From positions 52,319,318-52,383,317 of the forward strand of contig JAAALK010000081.1 of the NCBI GenBank assembly GCA_019279435.1: a DNA stretch of 64,000 nucleotides. The letters are read 5' to 3'. Positions 1 through 12,880 of the stretch are shown here, piece after piece. Under the pieces are notes generated by a model. That model was not told the origin of the DNA, searched no databases, and saw only the letters and a list, made by a program, of their open reading frames with translations. Made by a program: the position numbers and the translations under genes. Position 1 is the first letter of the stretch, and every line of letters starts with the position of its first letter. Origin of the DNA: Zizania palustris. Lineage: Eukaryota > Streptophyta > Magnoliopsida > Poales > Poaceae.

Positions 1-1056
1 CACGGCCGATTGGATCTGCTGCCTGAACACTTTGGACTCGTCAGTATGATGTGATGGGGAGTTGTGCCATTTGCAGTATTTATCTTCTTCAGTTCTTCGA
101 CAGGCAATATCACATGACCATGTGACAACTGGATCTACTTCTCATTGAGCAACAGATCGAATATTTTATCGGCATTGTTGATTTCGAAGTCATACTTTTC
201 CTCTTTCTCAATCGGTTTCATCCAGGGGCATGCAACTTGCTTCTTTTTTCTAGACCATTCGGTCATACCGACTTCTCCATCTGGGTCATTGATCTTGTCG
301 GAGTCTGAATGGTATACCTCAGTGTATGCCACCTTCTTCTGATACATGTCTCTCTTAGCTTCTTGGAATCGGCTATCATGTGCCGATACCCTTTGCACCC
401 ATTGGGAGAGGCTCTCGAACTCATGCGATGAAAATCTCTCCTTAATTGGGTATCACTGAGGCTCAAACTATAGCATATGCTTTGTACGTCTTGGAACCTC
501 CAGATATAATCTTGCACCGACTCATCCATTCTTGCTTTACGGTTGTAAAGTCGGTGAGCTTCATTTCTTGAATACCGACGAAGAAGTATTGTTGAAACTT
601 CTTCTCAATGTCCGCCCATCCTCTAATGGAATCCACCAGCAGTGAAGCAAACCACGGGAAAGCTGATCCTGATAGTGAGAGTGGGAAGAATCGGACCCTT
701 AGCGCTTCATTAGTTGATGCCTCCCAACACTAGGCGAGGAAATGGCTAATGTGCTCGATCGTAGAGACCGAGTCTTGTCCCGAGAACTTGGTGAAGTCGG
801 GAATCTTGTATCGATTGGGTAGCGATACTCGGTCGAACCATTCTAGGTACGACCATCGATACATGTACGTCTTTTCTTTGGGCTTCAACCCAAATTGATC
901 TTTGATAACCTCTGTGATCCGATTCACCCAGTCATCTTCTTGTTGCCCCGGTGTTGGGTACCGTTCAGGCATTGGGGCCTGTTGATATTTCTCTAGCCGA
1001 GCATCATTGCATTTGTATTGCCCCTCATCACCATAAGGCTGCGCTCCAAAGTTCAC
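1..1056 (-). pseudogene. gypsy gag, broken and truncated by the window edge
   Basis: The minus-strand reading starts near 1056. It includes PDFTKFSGQ (around 800), then the capsid-type segment with SLSGSAFPWF (around 660), and near the left edge KYCKWHNS, which corresponds to the knuckle of this gag family. Capsid proteins of these elements package the RNA into cytoplasmic particles. The frame is broken by stops and shifts: open stretches lie at 730-1056, 263-529 and 135-398 in different frames, so no complete Gag can be made. The family assignment rests on motif recognition only. Confidence 0.7.
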
Positions 1057-1959
1057 GGTCCTATGATACTCCTGAGGGATACCATCGGGTGCCTCATAGG
1101 AGGCACGATGTCTGGCAGCATGTTCCTTTCGATACCATATGTGACTTATGGGGACTTCTATCCCATCGGCCTAGGGCCGGCTGCTAAGAACGATGCCAAC
1201 GCACCCCTTTCGAGGTTATACGATGAACTCGATGGCAAGCCCCGAGCGGGGGCCGATTGTTGGCTCTCCCTGTTTCCTTCATGGCCGGCCGAGAAGGTAG
1301 GCTGCTCTAGCTTCGTCGGCCCTTGTGGCTATGGAGTTGGCCGAGTGTGTTGTGGATTCTGTAGCAGTTTGGTCTGAGTATCAAGGAGACACATCGGACC
1401 TTGTGATGGTTCGTGGGCTATAGTGCCATCAATGCTCTTCTTGATCAGCCTATGGAGGGTATTGACCGGTGTTCTAGATTGGTTGATAAGCACGTGGTGA
1501 AGTGCATTGTCAACAATCTCCTAGAAACCAACATGAGGGATTTCCATCGGTTGATTGGTCCCCATGGCCGTCGCTGGTCTTGGCAACGGATCCCTTAAGA
1601 TGGGACCGACCCGAGTCATCCTGCAGGTTTGCAGGCACAGCTCCTAGAAAGCGTCAACGTGTCTTTATACCTCTGCCCTCTATTCCTCAGTCAAAGTCTC
1701 CATGGTGATCAGAATGATATTATCGTTGTTGAGTTCACCTGTCATGGCTGGTTTGCTGAAGTATGGTCCCACCAAGCATGCCAAAAAGCATGTTGGTGTG
1801 TATTTTGGTCACGCTTTGACACACGTGTGGCCTAGGAGATCTACTTAACTCCAGTGTAGGTCCTACGTTCTTAGAAAAAAGGGGTTCAAGGCATGTCAAA
1901 CAGTTTGACCGTGCAACTAATAAGGAAACAGGAAGATGTGATCAATAGCATAGCCTATC

Positions 1960-2911
1960 GGCTATTGAGCCGATGACCACGACAAGGATAGGATATTTGT
2001 GGAATATCATGTTGATCAGCCATAAGGCCGATGACTAGGGGTGAAGCAATCGGGCAAGCGAGCCATCGGCCGATAAGATGGGCAGTTTTACCACATAGGC
2101 TGATGAACTCTTTTCCAATGGTAAATAAGATGTGACGTTGAATTGAAGATAACTCGTCGGCTTGTACTCCAATAGAAATAAATAAAACGTGCCAGAACAC
2201 ATATCTATATCATGAAAATCATTACAATAACTAGATCGAACCTAACCAACACAGTAGCTAATCACGATGATCTTAATAATATATCAAAGTATTGGGCATG
2301 CTTTATTTAGATGAATGGTATACAGCATGAAAAAGATACAATAGCAAGAGATGTCGGACATAACTGATGAAGCCTCAAACTACCACACCTAGATCACATC
2401 AATCTAAGAGATCAATCTGATGCGGCCTTATACCTAGCCAATACACCGAGAACCAATGACCGTACTGTTTCGACGTTCACCACAAGAGATCAATCTGATG
2501 TAGTCATGAGGATACTGACCTAGTCAATATGGTCATCGGTGTTGGTAGGACTAACCTCTTCGTTGGAGATCGAACGATGCAGCCCAGCTACGAGTCTCGA
2601 ACCCTGCCAGGATAAACCTTGAGAGTTAAGGGTGATGATGTGCCGAGTAGTTGTTTGACAGAGATGTGTGTGATAATCTAACTAGGGGTACATATTTATA
2701 ATCTGAAGACTTGTTGTCCAAGTACTCTATCTTAACCAATTCTGGATTTATCTTCTTTTCATCTTTATCTCCATCGGCTCCTCTACATCTGGTCATATTG
2801 TAACAGCATGGACGGGCTTCCTTGACCATCTTTAACCGGATCTACTTTGACTTATGTTGACCGTGTGGTATCTTTAGTGGGTCCGGACTTTACCAAATCT
2901 TGGTGTCAACA
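1960..2911 (-). repeat. 5' LTR (right boundary firm, left boundary approximate)
   Basis: On the minus strand the repeat starts with TGTTGACACC at 2911. A TATA-like box is at 2693-2700 (TATAAATA on minus), so U3 is about 210 bp and R/U5 is long. The left limit is a guess because neither a PBS nor the partner LTR is visible. From 1960 to 2170 the motif GCCGAT and its variants recur several times. Confidence 0.5.
2693..2700 (-). promoter_or_regulatory. TATA-like box of the gypsy LTR
   Basis: TATAAATA is read on the minus strand, about 210 bp inside the LTR start, the usual U3 position for the element promoter. Confidence 0.4.
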
Positions 2912-4386
2912 ATAGTGTTGTGAGCAATTTGTGTTCCATTAGAACTTTGCCTTATTCTGATAATAATCGTGCTATCAAGCTTATATATTCCATTGTCTGT
3001 GGCATATGGGAGGTGACGATATTTAGCATTGAGGTATCCACAAGTTACGATACGTTAACTTGTGATGAACTCTTTAGCAAGCTAAAGTCCACTGAGATTG
3101 CTAAGGCATCTCGTCAAGGACTTGGAAACTCTTTGCCAATATCCATGGAACTAGTTTCTAGTTCTGGCAGTGGCACCTCATCTAGAGGTATTGCGTCTGG
3201 TTCTTCTAGCTCTTGTGTCTTTGCCGGTGGTTTTTCCTTGTCCTATCTGGTCCCTTTCACAAAAGAGTAGGTGGATACCTTGGATAATGAGGATCTTGCT
3301 CTCATTGTCATGAAGTTCACCCGGTTCTATAATGATAGACGGGATCAGAAGAGAGGAGGCTCTCATTGGTGTTTTGAGTGTGGGGATACATCGCATATTA
3401 AATCTAACTGCCCTAATCTCAAAAAGAAAGATGAGAATGAGCACATGCACCAAAAGAGGGACAAGAAGCCATTCTTCAAGAAGAACCGTGACAAGCTAGC
3501 TAGGAGAGCATCCAAGGCAGCATACAGAGTATTCATGGCTGCATTGAGCGATATTGACACTTCGTCAAGAGAAGACACAAGCTCTGTCGAGGATGAACCA
3601 TAGAAGGAGAAGGCAAAGGACTTCACCGGCCTTTGCTTCATGGCTGACAGCATCAACGACAGCGACAATGAGCTAGACACAATAGAGATAACACTATCCT
3701 ATGACCAGCCTTCAGTTAAAGTTGATGAACTTAGTGATGCTTTGATTAGTCAAGATAGGTTGCTTGTGAAGGCTTCTCGTGAATTGAAAGAACTTAGACT
3801 TAGGAATGAATCTGTCTCAACTAAATATGTCATGCTTAAGGCTAAGTTAAATGATGTTGAATGTGAGTCCAGTTGTGTTGTCATGAGTGACCTTACCAAG
3901 CTACATTCTGTGCAGGCTCAAACTATCGATAAGCTTGAGATTGCACAGAAAGAGCTCACTGTGGTGGAGTCTAGTCCTCTTATTTCTAATGCTTGTTCAA
4001 ATTGCCCATTTCTCATTGAAAGTATTGAACTTAGGGACAAGCATGTTAAGGAACTAGAGGCTAGATTCGAGAGTTCTGAGTGTTCTAAGGATGTGCAGCC
4101 TGGATATCCCACCTACACTATCCACAAGGATAAACTTAGATTTGCTATAGGGAAAGTTGAGATACTCATGACTAAGAATAAATATCTTCTTTCTGTGGTG
4201 AACAAGTGTACTGAGGGAAGTGGTAGGATAGATTTTCTCTTGGCCAAGACCAACATGTGTGCTGACAAGGTTGGATTAGCTCTAGGGTTGGGTTTTGAGA
4301 GAACCACTTCAGATAATAAGGGCAAGACTGTATTCACTCCACCTACTACCCTTGAGGAAGAGAGAGCCAAGTTAGACACTCCATAG
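2912..4386 (+). pseudogene. copia gag with CCHC knuckle and coiled-coil linker
   Basis: The reading resumes inside gag at 2912 and matches the gag at 56513 onward. A CCHC knuckle (CFECGDTSHIKSNC, CX2CX4HX4C) lies near 3378-3420 and would bind nucleic acid. After it come a Lys/Arg-rich stretch and an acidic stretch. A long leucine- and charge-rich linker follows (3640-4386), repeating LRDKH/ELEAR-type heptads that look coiled-coil. In-frame stops occur at 3268 and 3601, and the linker ends at a stop at 4384. No intact Gag is possible. Confidence 0.8.
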
Positions 4387-4985
4387 ATAGCCAATAACCC
4401 CATCCAACCTTCTAAGAAAGTACCTCCTTCACCCAAGAAAGTTGTTGAGCCAAAACCAAGAGAGCCTGTGAGAAAAGCCCAAGTTTTTAATGCCCCACCC
4501 CAAAAAAGATTTTTCATTATTCTTATTGTTAGAGGGTGGGTAATTTGATTGGTTTTTTCTTTCATCGCATGAAGGATGAGTGACGTTCTTGGGATATGAG
4601 TGCATGGGACAAGTATCAGCCACCTATTGGTATACATGAGCCTGTCTCTCATTCTCTTTCTCATTTTCGTGAGGCTCCACGTTTTCACTCTAGAGGATTT
4701 TCCCATCATGGTTTTCACTATGGTTCATATGGTGCTAGACCATGTGTAAGAGATTTTGATCCTCGACGGGTTGGGAGACCTCATCATGATTCTGGTTTTC
4801 ATCATGGTGGTAGACTACGTGCTTTTTATCATGATTTGCATTCTACTGATGTGCAGTCTACTGCTTTTACTTCTGCCCATCGAGTTTCTCAGTGCTGGAT
4901 TCCTATAAAGTTTTTCACTTACCCTAGCACTAAGCACTCGAGACATATTCTTCATGGGTAGATGGCACACGGAGTCTTGGAGAAC

Positions 4986-6240
4986 TAGTGGATCATGGAT
5001 TCCGGTTGTTCGCGCCACATGATCGGGAATACATCATGGTTCTCTAGCTTCACCTCGACCCAACGATGTGAGTACATCACCTTCGGCAACAATCGAAGGA
5101 GTAGAGTGAAAGGCAAAGGTACGGTAAGAATTAATGAAAATTTCATTCTCAAAGATGTCGCTTTGGTTGAGGATTTGGGATACAATTTGTTGTATGTATC
5201 TCAGTTGCTTGATGAGGACTTGGAAGTGTGTTTCAGACATGATACTTCATAAGTTCTCGATTCGTCTGGTGATTTGGTTTGTAAGATTTTAAGAATAGGG
5301 AGGGTCTTTGGAGTTGACTTTTCTAAGTCTTTTGGTTCTTCTCATTGCCTTATTACTAAACCTTCTTCTAAGATTTGTATGGGCATAGGAGACTAGGGCA
5401 TATAATCTTTTACTTGTTTGCTCGTCTGAGTGCTCTAGGCTTGATTCGAGGATTGCCCAAGCTCAAGTTTGAGAAGAACCTCGTTTGTTCTCCTTGTCGA
5501 CATGGAAAGATGGTGGCCGCCTCTAATTCACCAATCAATGTGGTGGTGACAGAACAACCTATAGAACTTCTTCATATGGACACTGTAGGTCTATCTCGGG
5601 TTAGTTCTTTAGGTGGCAAATGGTATGTCCTTGTCGTGGTGGATGACTACTCCTAGTATTCTTGGGTCTTTTTTCTCGCAAGCAAGGACGAAGTGTTTTC
5701 ACACTTTCAGAGTTTAGCTTTGAGACTATTCACTAAACTCCCTGGTGCATTGAAAGCAATCAGAGGTGATAATGGCACTGAGTTCAAGAATAGTTTCTTT
5801 GTTGACTTCTACCTTGAGAACGGCATTGAACATCAATTTTCTGCTCCGTAGGTTCCTCAACAAAATGGTGTTGTTGAGATAAAGAATCACACTCTAGTGG
5901 AGATGGCTAGGATGATGCTCGATGAGCAAAGGACTCCTAGAAGATTTTGGGCTGACGCCATGAGCACTGCATGTTACATCTCCAACTGGATCTTTCTGCG
6001 CTCACTTTTGAATATGACATCTTATGAGCTCTGTTTTGGAAGGAAGGCCAGAATTACTCATTTGAGAGTGTTTGGATGTCGGTGCTTCATTCTAAAACGT
6101 GGTAATCTTAACAAATTTGAGTCGTATTCTTCTAATGGTATCTTTTTGGGATATTCTCTTCATGGTCATTCATATCGTATTTTTAACCTTGATACTAACA
6201 CTATCATCGAGTCATGTGATGTGAATTTTGATGAGTCTTC
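4986..6240 (+). pseudogene. copia protease and integrase, broken
   Basis: The protease motif WIMDSGCSRHMIG begins near 4991 (DSG in place of the common D[ST]G). The GAG-pre-integrase segment follows (GHRRLGH near 5381), with CSPCRHGK near 5490, then the integrase core (VLVVVDDYS near 5629) and the D-x-G target (GDNGTEFKN near 5766). Stops interrupt it at about 5250, 5655 and 5850, and the frame changes around 5350. Integrase would join the cDNA to the chromosome; here it is dead. Confidence 0.75.
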
Positions 6241-7280
6241 CCCTTGTGTTAGTACTTCTTTTGATCTTGCTAGTAAACAGGATATGGATGAAACCATCTT
6301 TGAAGAAGAAGATCCATCAGACCTCGAAGAGCTTGAGGATGATCCCATACCTTCCACTACAGCAACCCCTGAAGCAGATCCTGCATCCTCTACTTCAGCA
6401 AGAGAGCCTAAAGCATCGACTTCAACAAGAATCAAGCTCACTCCGGCAAGTGTTGAGGGGGAGATTCTCTCTAGACGAGAAGCTCCTCTTTGGATTCAGC
6501 GACATCACCCTCCTGAGCAGATCATCGGTGAGCTAGATGAAAGGGTAACTCGATCTCATGCTCATTTTGCTGATTCTGCATTTGTCACTTCTTTTGAGCC
6601 TTTTGATGTTAGTCATGCTTTATCTGATTCGAGTAGGATCAATTCCATGCATGAAGAGTTAGAAAATTTTGATAGAAACCAAGTCTGGGTTCTTGTAGAT
6701 CCACCTCCTAATATTCACTTCATTGTCACAAAATGTATTTTCAAAAACAAACAAGGGGAGGATGGGTCCGTCGTGAGAAACAAGGCTAGGCTTGTTGCTC
6801 AGTGTTACTCCCAAGTCGAGGGTGTTGATTTTGGATACACCTTTGCTCCAGTAGCTCGACTTGAAGCCATTAGTATTTTGCTTGCCTTTGCATCTTCTTG
6901 CGGTTTCAAGCTTTATCAAATGTATGTTAAAATTGCGTTTCTTAATGGTTTTATAAGAGAGGATGTTTATGTTAAACAAAACCTAGCTTTGAACATCCCA
7001 AGTACCCCCATAGAGTCTTTAAACTTCACAAAGCTTTGTATGGGCTCAAGCAGACTCCTAGAGCCTAGTATGATCGACTTAGGAGATATTGAGTTGAGAT
7101 ATATTGATAACCCATAGTGTGTTATCCTTTTTTGAGAGACCACAATAAGAAGGGTGATATTGAGTTGAGATATATTGATACCCAGAACCAGCTTGCATAC
7201 ATTTTTACAAGCCTCTTAATGCTTCTCGATTTGCATTTTTGAGACAAGATCTTGGTGTTTGTCATCCTTTTGGCATTTTG
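6241..7280 (+). pseudogene. copia reverse transcriptase N-terminal part fused to RNase H tail
   Basis: The open frame 5897-7117 covers the end of integrase and the RT fingers (KARLVAQCYSQVEGVDF, near 6785). It breaks after the FLNGFI segment, just past the first catalytic Asp region. The YVDD catalytic palm and most of RNase H are missing. The sequence jumps at about 7060 to the last part of RNase H, and that part is present twice (7066-7100 and 7150-7185 share GATATTGAGTTGAGATATAT). Compared with the relative at 60240-61597, about 1 kb of pol is deleted. Confidence 0.75.
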
Positions 7281-8353
7281 TGAGGGGGAGTTGTGTGTCA
7301 TTGCATAAGCTTATGTCATATGATTAATTGATTTTACATGCACATTCATGTATATGTCTTTGAATTATTGTCTTTGATCATGATAATTTTGCTCTGTTGA
7401 ATATGTCTAATATCTATCATGAGCATGTCTTTTAAATTGTAAAATTCAAACATGATCACTGCTTAGTCTAGTAACTAGCATGTGTAAACTGAGTGCTTTT
7501 TCTATCTTTTACATGTCTGGTAATAAGTCCCTTACATTTGGATGCAAACATGTAACTTGATCATTTTAATGCTTTGCATGGAAATCGTGTACTGAAAATT
7601 GCTAACAATCATGAAATTGATATCCATGCCTTTTGTGCTAAGATCGAAAAGATCTAGGTGGGTTTGCTTTGTCACACTGTATTATTCTAGACTACATACC
7701 ATAGCACTTTGGTATGAACTGGGACACTACAGTATATGTCAAGGCCACTGCTTTAAGCTTATGATGGTCTTTGCTTGACCTAGGCTTGGCTTGGTCGGTT
7801 AGCATAAGGTTGACATGCAAATAACCCCTGGCACTAAAATCAAAAATAAAAAGGAAACAAAAAGCTTGAAAATATTGCATAACAAGTTTGCTGAAGCTCC
7901 ATATTTTGGATATGCATATCGGGCTAGTATTTGCTAGCTTTTGCACTTCATGCTTTACCTTATCTATTATTTGGATATGATTCAACTGAGCTTATCATAC
8001 AATACTTTGAGACAGTATTGAAGTCAAATGCGTATTTTATACTGTAATTGTTGTTGATCATGTTTCAGAAGCTTGCATATATGTTCACCCTCATACCTCT
8101 CTTCGTATCATTTTTATCACCTTGATGCTTGCATTGACAAAGGGGGAGAAATAGTGTCTTGCTTGAAAATTTTAATGGCACGGAAAAAATTAACTCTTCT
8201 ATTAAAGGGGGATCTTTTGTAATGGGCGTAATTTAAAAAATCAAGTGACATTGTTTTGCTCTTTTATGAGTTCTTATGGTCACATGTGTACTGAACTTCA
8301 AAATTCATCTTGTTTCTTTTGGGAGTTGTCAATGCACTCATCAAGGGAGAGAT
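7281..8353 (+). other. copia 3' spacer between pol and LTR
   Basis: This is non-coding and matches the spacer at 61598-62695 of the better-preserved relative. Purine-rich runs (AAAGGGGGAG near 8139, TTAAAGGGGGAT near 8202) and AAGGGAGAG just before 8354 are candidate polypurine tracts. No envelope-like frame is visible. Confidence 0.6.
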
Positions 8354-9125
8354 TGAGAAACCAAGTGGAGTTTCACTGTGGTTTTATATTAGTGATGAGT
8401 GATTGATAAGTTTGCCTGATTCAAGGTTGGGACTTATGATTGCCTGGTTGAGTTCACGGAAGGGATCAGTGTGCATTTTGCGTGGAGATTCGTGTTGTGC
8501 TTGTCTTAGTGGGTGCAGGCTTGAGATACAAGTTAACTATCAACAGCGGGTGATCAAGGTCAAGCGGGGAGCTTGATGCCGGATGATCAAGGAGGCCGGG
8601 TGAATTTGAATAAGATCTCAAGCGTATACGTGGAGATGAAGCAAGATATGGACGGACGGATGATCAAGACAATGTGCTGACCAAATCAGTGGAAGGGAGC
8701 CAGTGCAAGTGACAAAGCGGCTCGAGGGATCGAGAAGGGGAGAGACTTGTTGGCAGTCGAGTTCGCGGATTGGTGACATGCGTCGAAGATCTAGAGGGCT
8801 TTATCGGTTTCGGCTCAAAATCGTAGAATCGGGATCAAAGCGTCCTGAAGCGAAGTCGTGGTCGCAATGAAAGCTTTGTGTCAGGACAAACTACCTTTAT
8901 ATAGGATTTTACTATTTTGCCCGATGGGCTCGTGTTTGTATTTTCGAATCTATGGGTAAAATACCCTAAATGTATTTAGGTGTTTTCCAGTTTTTGGATT
9001 GCCTATAAAATGCCTTGTTGTCCTAGAGTTTCTAACAACTTATTCCAATGAAAAATCAAAGTTCACTTTTGATTTTACAGGTTTTCTTTTCCTGGTTCTT
9101 TTTACTTCCTCCGGTCGCCGGACTA
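8354..9125 (+). repeat. copia 3' LTR (right end approximate)
   Basis: It starts TGAGAAACCAAG like the LTRs at 41935 and 62696. It shares GGTCAAGCGGGGAGCTTGATG-type segments and GGCTTCGGCTCAAAA with the 5' LTR at 53790-54440. A TATA-like CCTATAAAATG lies near 9002. Its end resembles the GGTCGCCG...CA end of the relative near 9113-9125, but is too diverged to place exactly. Confidence 0.6.
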
Positions 9126-9404
9126 CCTTTTTATTGAATCCTCCGTCGTCGTCGCTTTGATTCCTATTGAGTGTCATACGCCGCTCCTCCGATTTTTTAT
9201 TCAGTTTTCTTAGGGAGCACACAATGGCTCTTAGCGCATCGGCACGTAGGGCGCAGGGCGCGGGGGCCGCTACTTAGGGCTCGAGTCTCGTGCCTGCTCA
9301 GTCTGCTCGGTGGAATGTGTGAGGCGGTGGATTGCACAAGGAGTCGTGCAGCTATAGTCATTCAGCAGCAGCAGTTATCGGAGGCCCTTGGTTTCTATTA
9401 CAGA

Positions 9405-9679
9405 ATAGTTGCACACAGTGTAAAGCAAATGATAGTTCTTTCTTTATTGATCTCTGAGTAGTTCAACAGTACAATGTACAGAAGTATATATAGTAGATGA
9501 ACAGTTGCTTGTCGCGTCGCTTCACTCCGTCGCGTCGCTTGGGCAAACATCGTGTCGCTTGGTGCCTGTAGCGTCGCCTGCCGTCTGTTGCTTGCGTCTG
9601 CATGCAAGCAACCGTTGCATGTGGTGCTGCTGCTTGGCAAAAGGCGGCACGCCTTTTGATGTAGAAATTTACCGCAACA
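9405..9679 (-). repeat. 3' LTR of copia C (outer end approximate)
   Basis: The minus strand starts TGTTGCGGTAAATTTC at 9679, directly after the purine tract. A TATA-like TATATATAC is near 9490 and an AATAAAG signal near 9450. U3 carries repeated GCGTCGCTT motifs (9512-9590). The 5' partner LTR is absent, so the far end, near 9405, is inferred. Confidence 0.6.
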
Positions 9680-9826
9680 CTCCCCCTTAATCGAACTTTA
9701 AACTATATGATTGATATCATATGATTCGATTACCCCAACAATCTTTATTGGGAAATTTTGAGAGTAATTTTATAAAAGATAATAGTATAACTTAATATGA
9801 TCTGATGATCATAAATAGAGCATATC

Positions 9827-12800
9827 TTATAAAATGACTCCCCCTGAATTTTGCAAATCACGGAGTCTTTGCATACCTATTCCTTTAACGTATTTTTGGA
9901 ATGTCGAGGTTGGTAGCGATTTTGTGAATAAATCTGCTAGATTTTCACATGATTTTGTTTGTAAAACTGTTATTTCTCCATTCTTTTGTAATTCATGTGG
10001 AAAAAATAGTTTAGGAGCAATATGCTTAGTTATATTACTTTTAATGTAACCAGTTTGCATCTGGGCGATACATGCAGCATTATCTTCATAGATAATTGTG
10101 GGAGATTCTGATGAACTAACATCGCACGTTTGTTGTATATGATTAATCATTCTTCGAAGCCATACACATTCTCGTGAAGCTTCATATAAAGCTATAATTT
10201 CAGAATGATTAGTCGATGTAGCAACAAGAGTTTGTTTCGAGGATTTCCATGAAATGGCAGTACCTCCATATAGGAAAACAAATCCTGTTTGTGATCTGGC
10301 ATTATGTGGATCAGACATATACCCAGCATCAGTATATCCTATCATGGATAAGTCTTGATTTTTCTGATAGAATAAACCAAGATCTCTTGTACCATTTAGA
10401 TATCTTAAGATTTGTTTCGCTCCAACAAAATGTCTTTTAGTTGGTGCCGCACTATGTCCAGCTAGCAAATTTACCGCAAATGCAATGTCCGGTCTTGTAC
10501 AATTTGCTAGGTACATAAGTGCTCCTATTATGCTTAAATATGGAACATCAGGTCCCAATAGTTCTTCACCTTCTTCCCTAGGTCGGAATGGGTCTTTATC
10601 CATTTCTAGAGATCGAACGACCATAGGTGTCTTTGATGGATATGATTTATCCATATTAAATTTTTGCAATATTTTTTCAAGATATGCAGATTAGTGAATT
10701 AATATTCCTGATGGAAGATGTTCAAGTTGTAAGCCCAAACAGAATTTAGTTTTACCTAAATCCTTCATTTCAAATTCCGTCTTAAGATGATTGCTAGCTT
10801 CAATTATATCTTGTGTAGTTCCAATGATGTTGAGATCATCAACATACACTGAAATAATACAAAATCCAGTGATGGACCTTTTAATAAATACACAAGGACA
10901 ATCATCATTGTTAAAATAACCTTTCTTAAGTAGGAATTCACTTAGTCGGTTGTACCACATTCTACCCGACTGTTTTATGCCATAAAGTGACTTTTGTAAT
11001 TTTACACAAAATTTGTTGCGATTTATATTTGGATTTGGAGTATCAAGTCCTTCAGGGATTTTCATGTAAATATCTGAATCCAATGACCCATATAAGTATG
11101 CGGTCACAACGTCCATTAACTGCATGGATAAATTCATTTGTACTGCCAATGATATTAAATATCGGAAAGTTATTCCACTCATAACTGGAGAATATGTTTC
11201 ATCATAATCGATGCCAGGTATCTGCGTGAACCCTTGTGCTACAAGCCTCGCTTTGTATCTCACCACCTCATTGTTTTCATTTCGTTTACGAACAAAAACC
11301 CATTTCGATCCATCGGGGAAAACATTTTGAGGAGTAGGTATTACTGATGTAAATACCTCTCTTTTTCTTAGCGAGCTTAATTCTGCCTTAATAGCTTCTT
11401 TCCATTTGATCCAGTCTGAGCGCTTAAGGCACTCTGCCATGGTCTTAGGTTCTGGATCATCCTCGAGGTCTTTAGCTATACTTGAGGAGAAATATATGTC
11501 GACAATTGTAGTCTTTCTATTATAAGATTCTCCTGAATTAATGGAATTTGTGGATATTTCTTCTAACTCTTGAGTATTTCCCATATTAATAGAGTTAGTC
11601 ATTTCCGATGGTCTAGCATTTGTATTGGTGCACCCATCTATGCTAGATTTAGGATGAGAATCATCCTCCTGGTGTCTTTCAACATGGGGTTGAATTTCAT
11701 TTACTGTTTTAGAAGATATCTTCCTTTGTTTTTTAGATTGCTTTTGAGAAGCATCAGTTGCAACCAGATCTCTCCCCCTGATCTTAGGATTTGGGAGTTG
11801 AGTTGCTTGATGAGGTATTTCAACTCTTTCTGGTGCATTAACTGCAGGAATATGAGATTTTGTGACACCCTTATAATCAGTAAATGCGTCTCGCAGGTTA
11901 TTTGCAAGTTGTTGCAAATTTATTATTCTCCGAACTTCTTGCTCGGATTCTATAGTACGTGGGTCTAATGATTGAAAACCAATGGCATTCCAATCAATTT
12001 CCTGGCATTTATTATGGTACAAATCTCCCCCTAATGCCGGGAAATTATCTTCATCGAAGATGCAATCAGCATACCGGGCAGTAAATAAATCCCCTGTTAG
12101 GGGTTCGGGGTATTTAATGATTGACGGTGAATGATACCTGATATATACGCCTAATTTTCTATGGGGACTCATAGAGGTACGCTGCGATGGTGATATCGGT
12201 ACGTATACAGCGCAACCGAATATTCGCAGATGGGAAATACTTGGTTGATTTCCATGTACTAATTGTAACGGGGATGTTACATGATATGCGGTTGGTCTAA
12301 TTTGTATTAAATCTACGGCGTGTAAGACCGCATGACTCCAACAAGAGATTGGTAATTTGCAATTATGTAAAAGTGGTCTCGCAATTAATTTTATTCTCTT
12401 GATTAGAGATTCAGCAAGCCCATTTTGGATATGAACATAAGGTACCGAGTGTTCTAGATTGATACCTAGAGCCATACAATAATCATTAAATGCTCGTGAG
12501 CTAAATTCAGCGGCATTGTCCATCCTAATAGATTTTATCCTATGTTCAGGATGGCTAGCTCTTAATCTGATAATTTTAGCCATTAATTTTGCAAATGCAT
12601 GGTTCCTTGTAGATAAGAGACATACACGGGACCATCGTGTGGATGCATCTATAAGCACCATAAAGTACCTAAATGGTCCAGATAATGGTTGTATAGGACC
12701 ACAAATGTCTCCTTGAATGCGTTCAAGGAAACTGATTTGTTCATTTTTAATCTTAAGATATGATGGTCTTAAAATCAATTTTCCCGTGGCACATGCAGTG

Positions 12801-12880
12801 CATGTAAAATCTGATGATCCAGGAAATCTTGCAAGATTAATATTGTGACCTATGGAGTTGCTAATAATTTTTCTCATCAT
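9827..12880 (-). pseudogene. copia C pol: integrase, reverse transcriptase, RNase H
   Basis: One frame on the minus strand runs from 12880 to 9827, with a single stop codon at 10691-10693. From the N-terminal side it shows the GAG-pre-integrase CTACATGK segment, the integrase core with GDICGPI and RMDNAAEFSS (catalytic Asp region), then RT with RYKARLVAQGFTQ and DVVTAYLYGSL. The catalytic YVDD box (ISVYVDDLNIIG) is intact. After the stop, RNase H follows with GYTDAGYMSD, EDNAACI and TKHI. The stop falls in a CAC-TAA context just before RNase H, consistent with a CAA-to-TAA transition. This would be about a 1,018-codon pol segment if uninterrupted; as it stands it is inactive. Confidence 0.85.

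Larger units (their letters stand above)
1..2911 (-). mobile_element. Ty3/gypsy retrotransposon, 5' part, inserted in copia gag
   Basis: This element reads leftward. It begins at 2911 with TGTTGACACC on the minus strand, a typical LTR start, exactly where the copia gag on its right is cut. It then passes through an LTR with a TATA-like box, a leader and a gag, and leaves the window at position 1 within the gag zinc-knuckle region. Pol and the 3' LTR would lie outside. The gag matches a widespread grass gypsy type by its PDFTKFSG motif and a later YCKWHNS segment. No clear primer-binding site was found, so the LTR/leader boundary is uncertain. The target-site duplication cannot be checked because the other end is off the window. 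Confidence 0.75.
2912..9125 (+). mobile_element. Ty1/copia retrotransposon, SIRE/Maximus-like, 5'-truncated and decayed
   Basis: Domain order is gag, long coiled-coil-like linker, protease, integrase, partial reverse transcriptase, RNase H tail, spacer and 3' LTR, which is copia order. It belongs to the same family as the element at 41935-63492: the gag, linker, protease and LTR start (TGAGAAACCAAG) match closely. The left end is cut by the gypsy insertion at 2911, so the 5' LTR and gag N-terminus are outside the window. Many stops and an internal deletion removing the RT catalytic core make it non-functional. The large gag with linker suggests the SIRE/Maximus lineage; this is inference from architecture. 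Confidence 0.85.

Noticed and set aside
4113..4718. 201-codon minus-strand frame
   Set aside because: Antisense of the copia coiled-coil linker.
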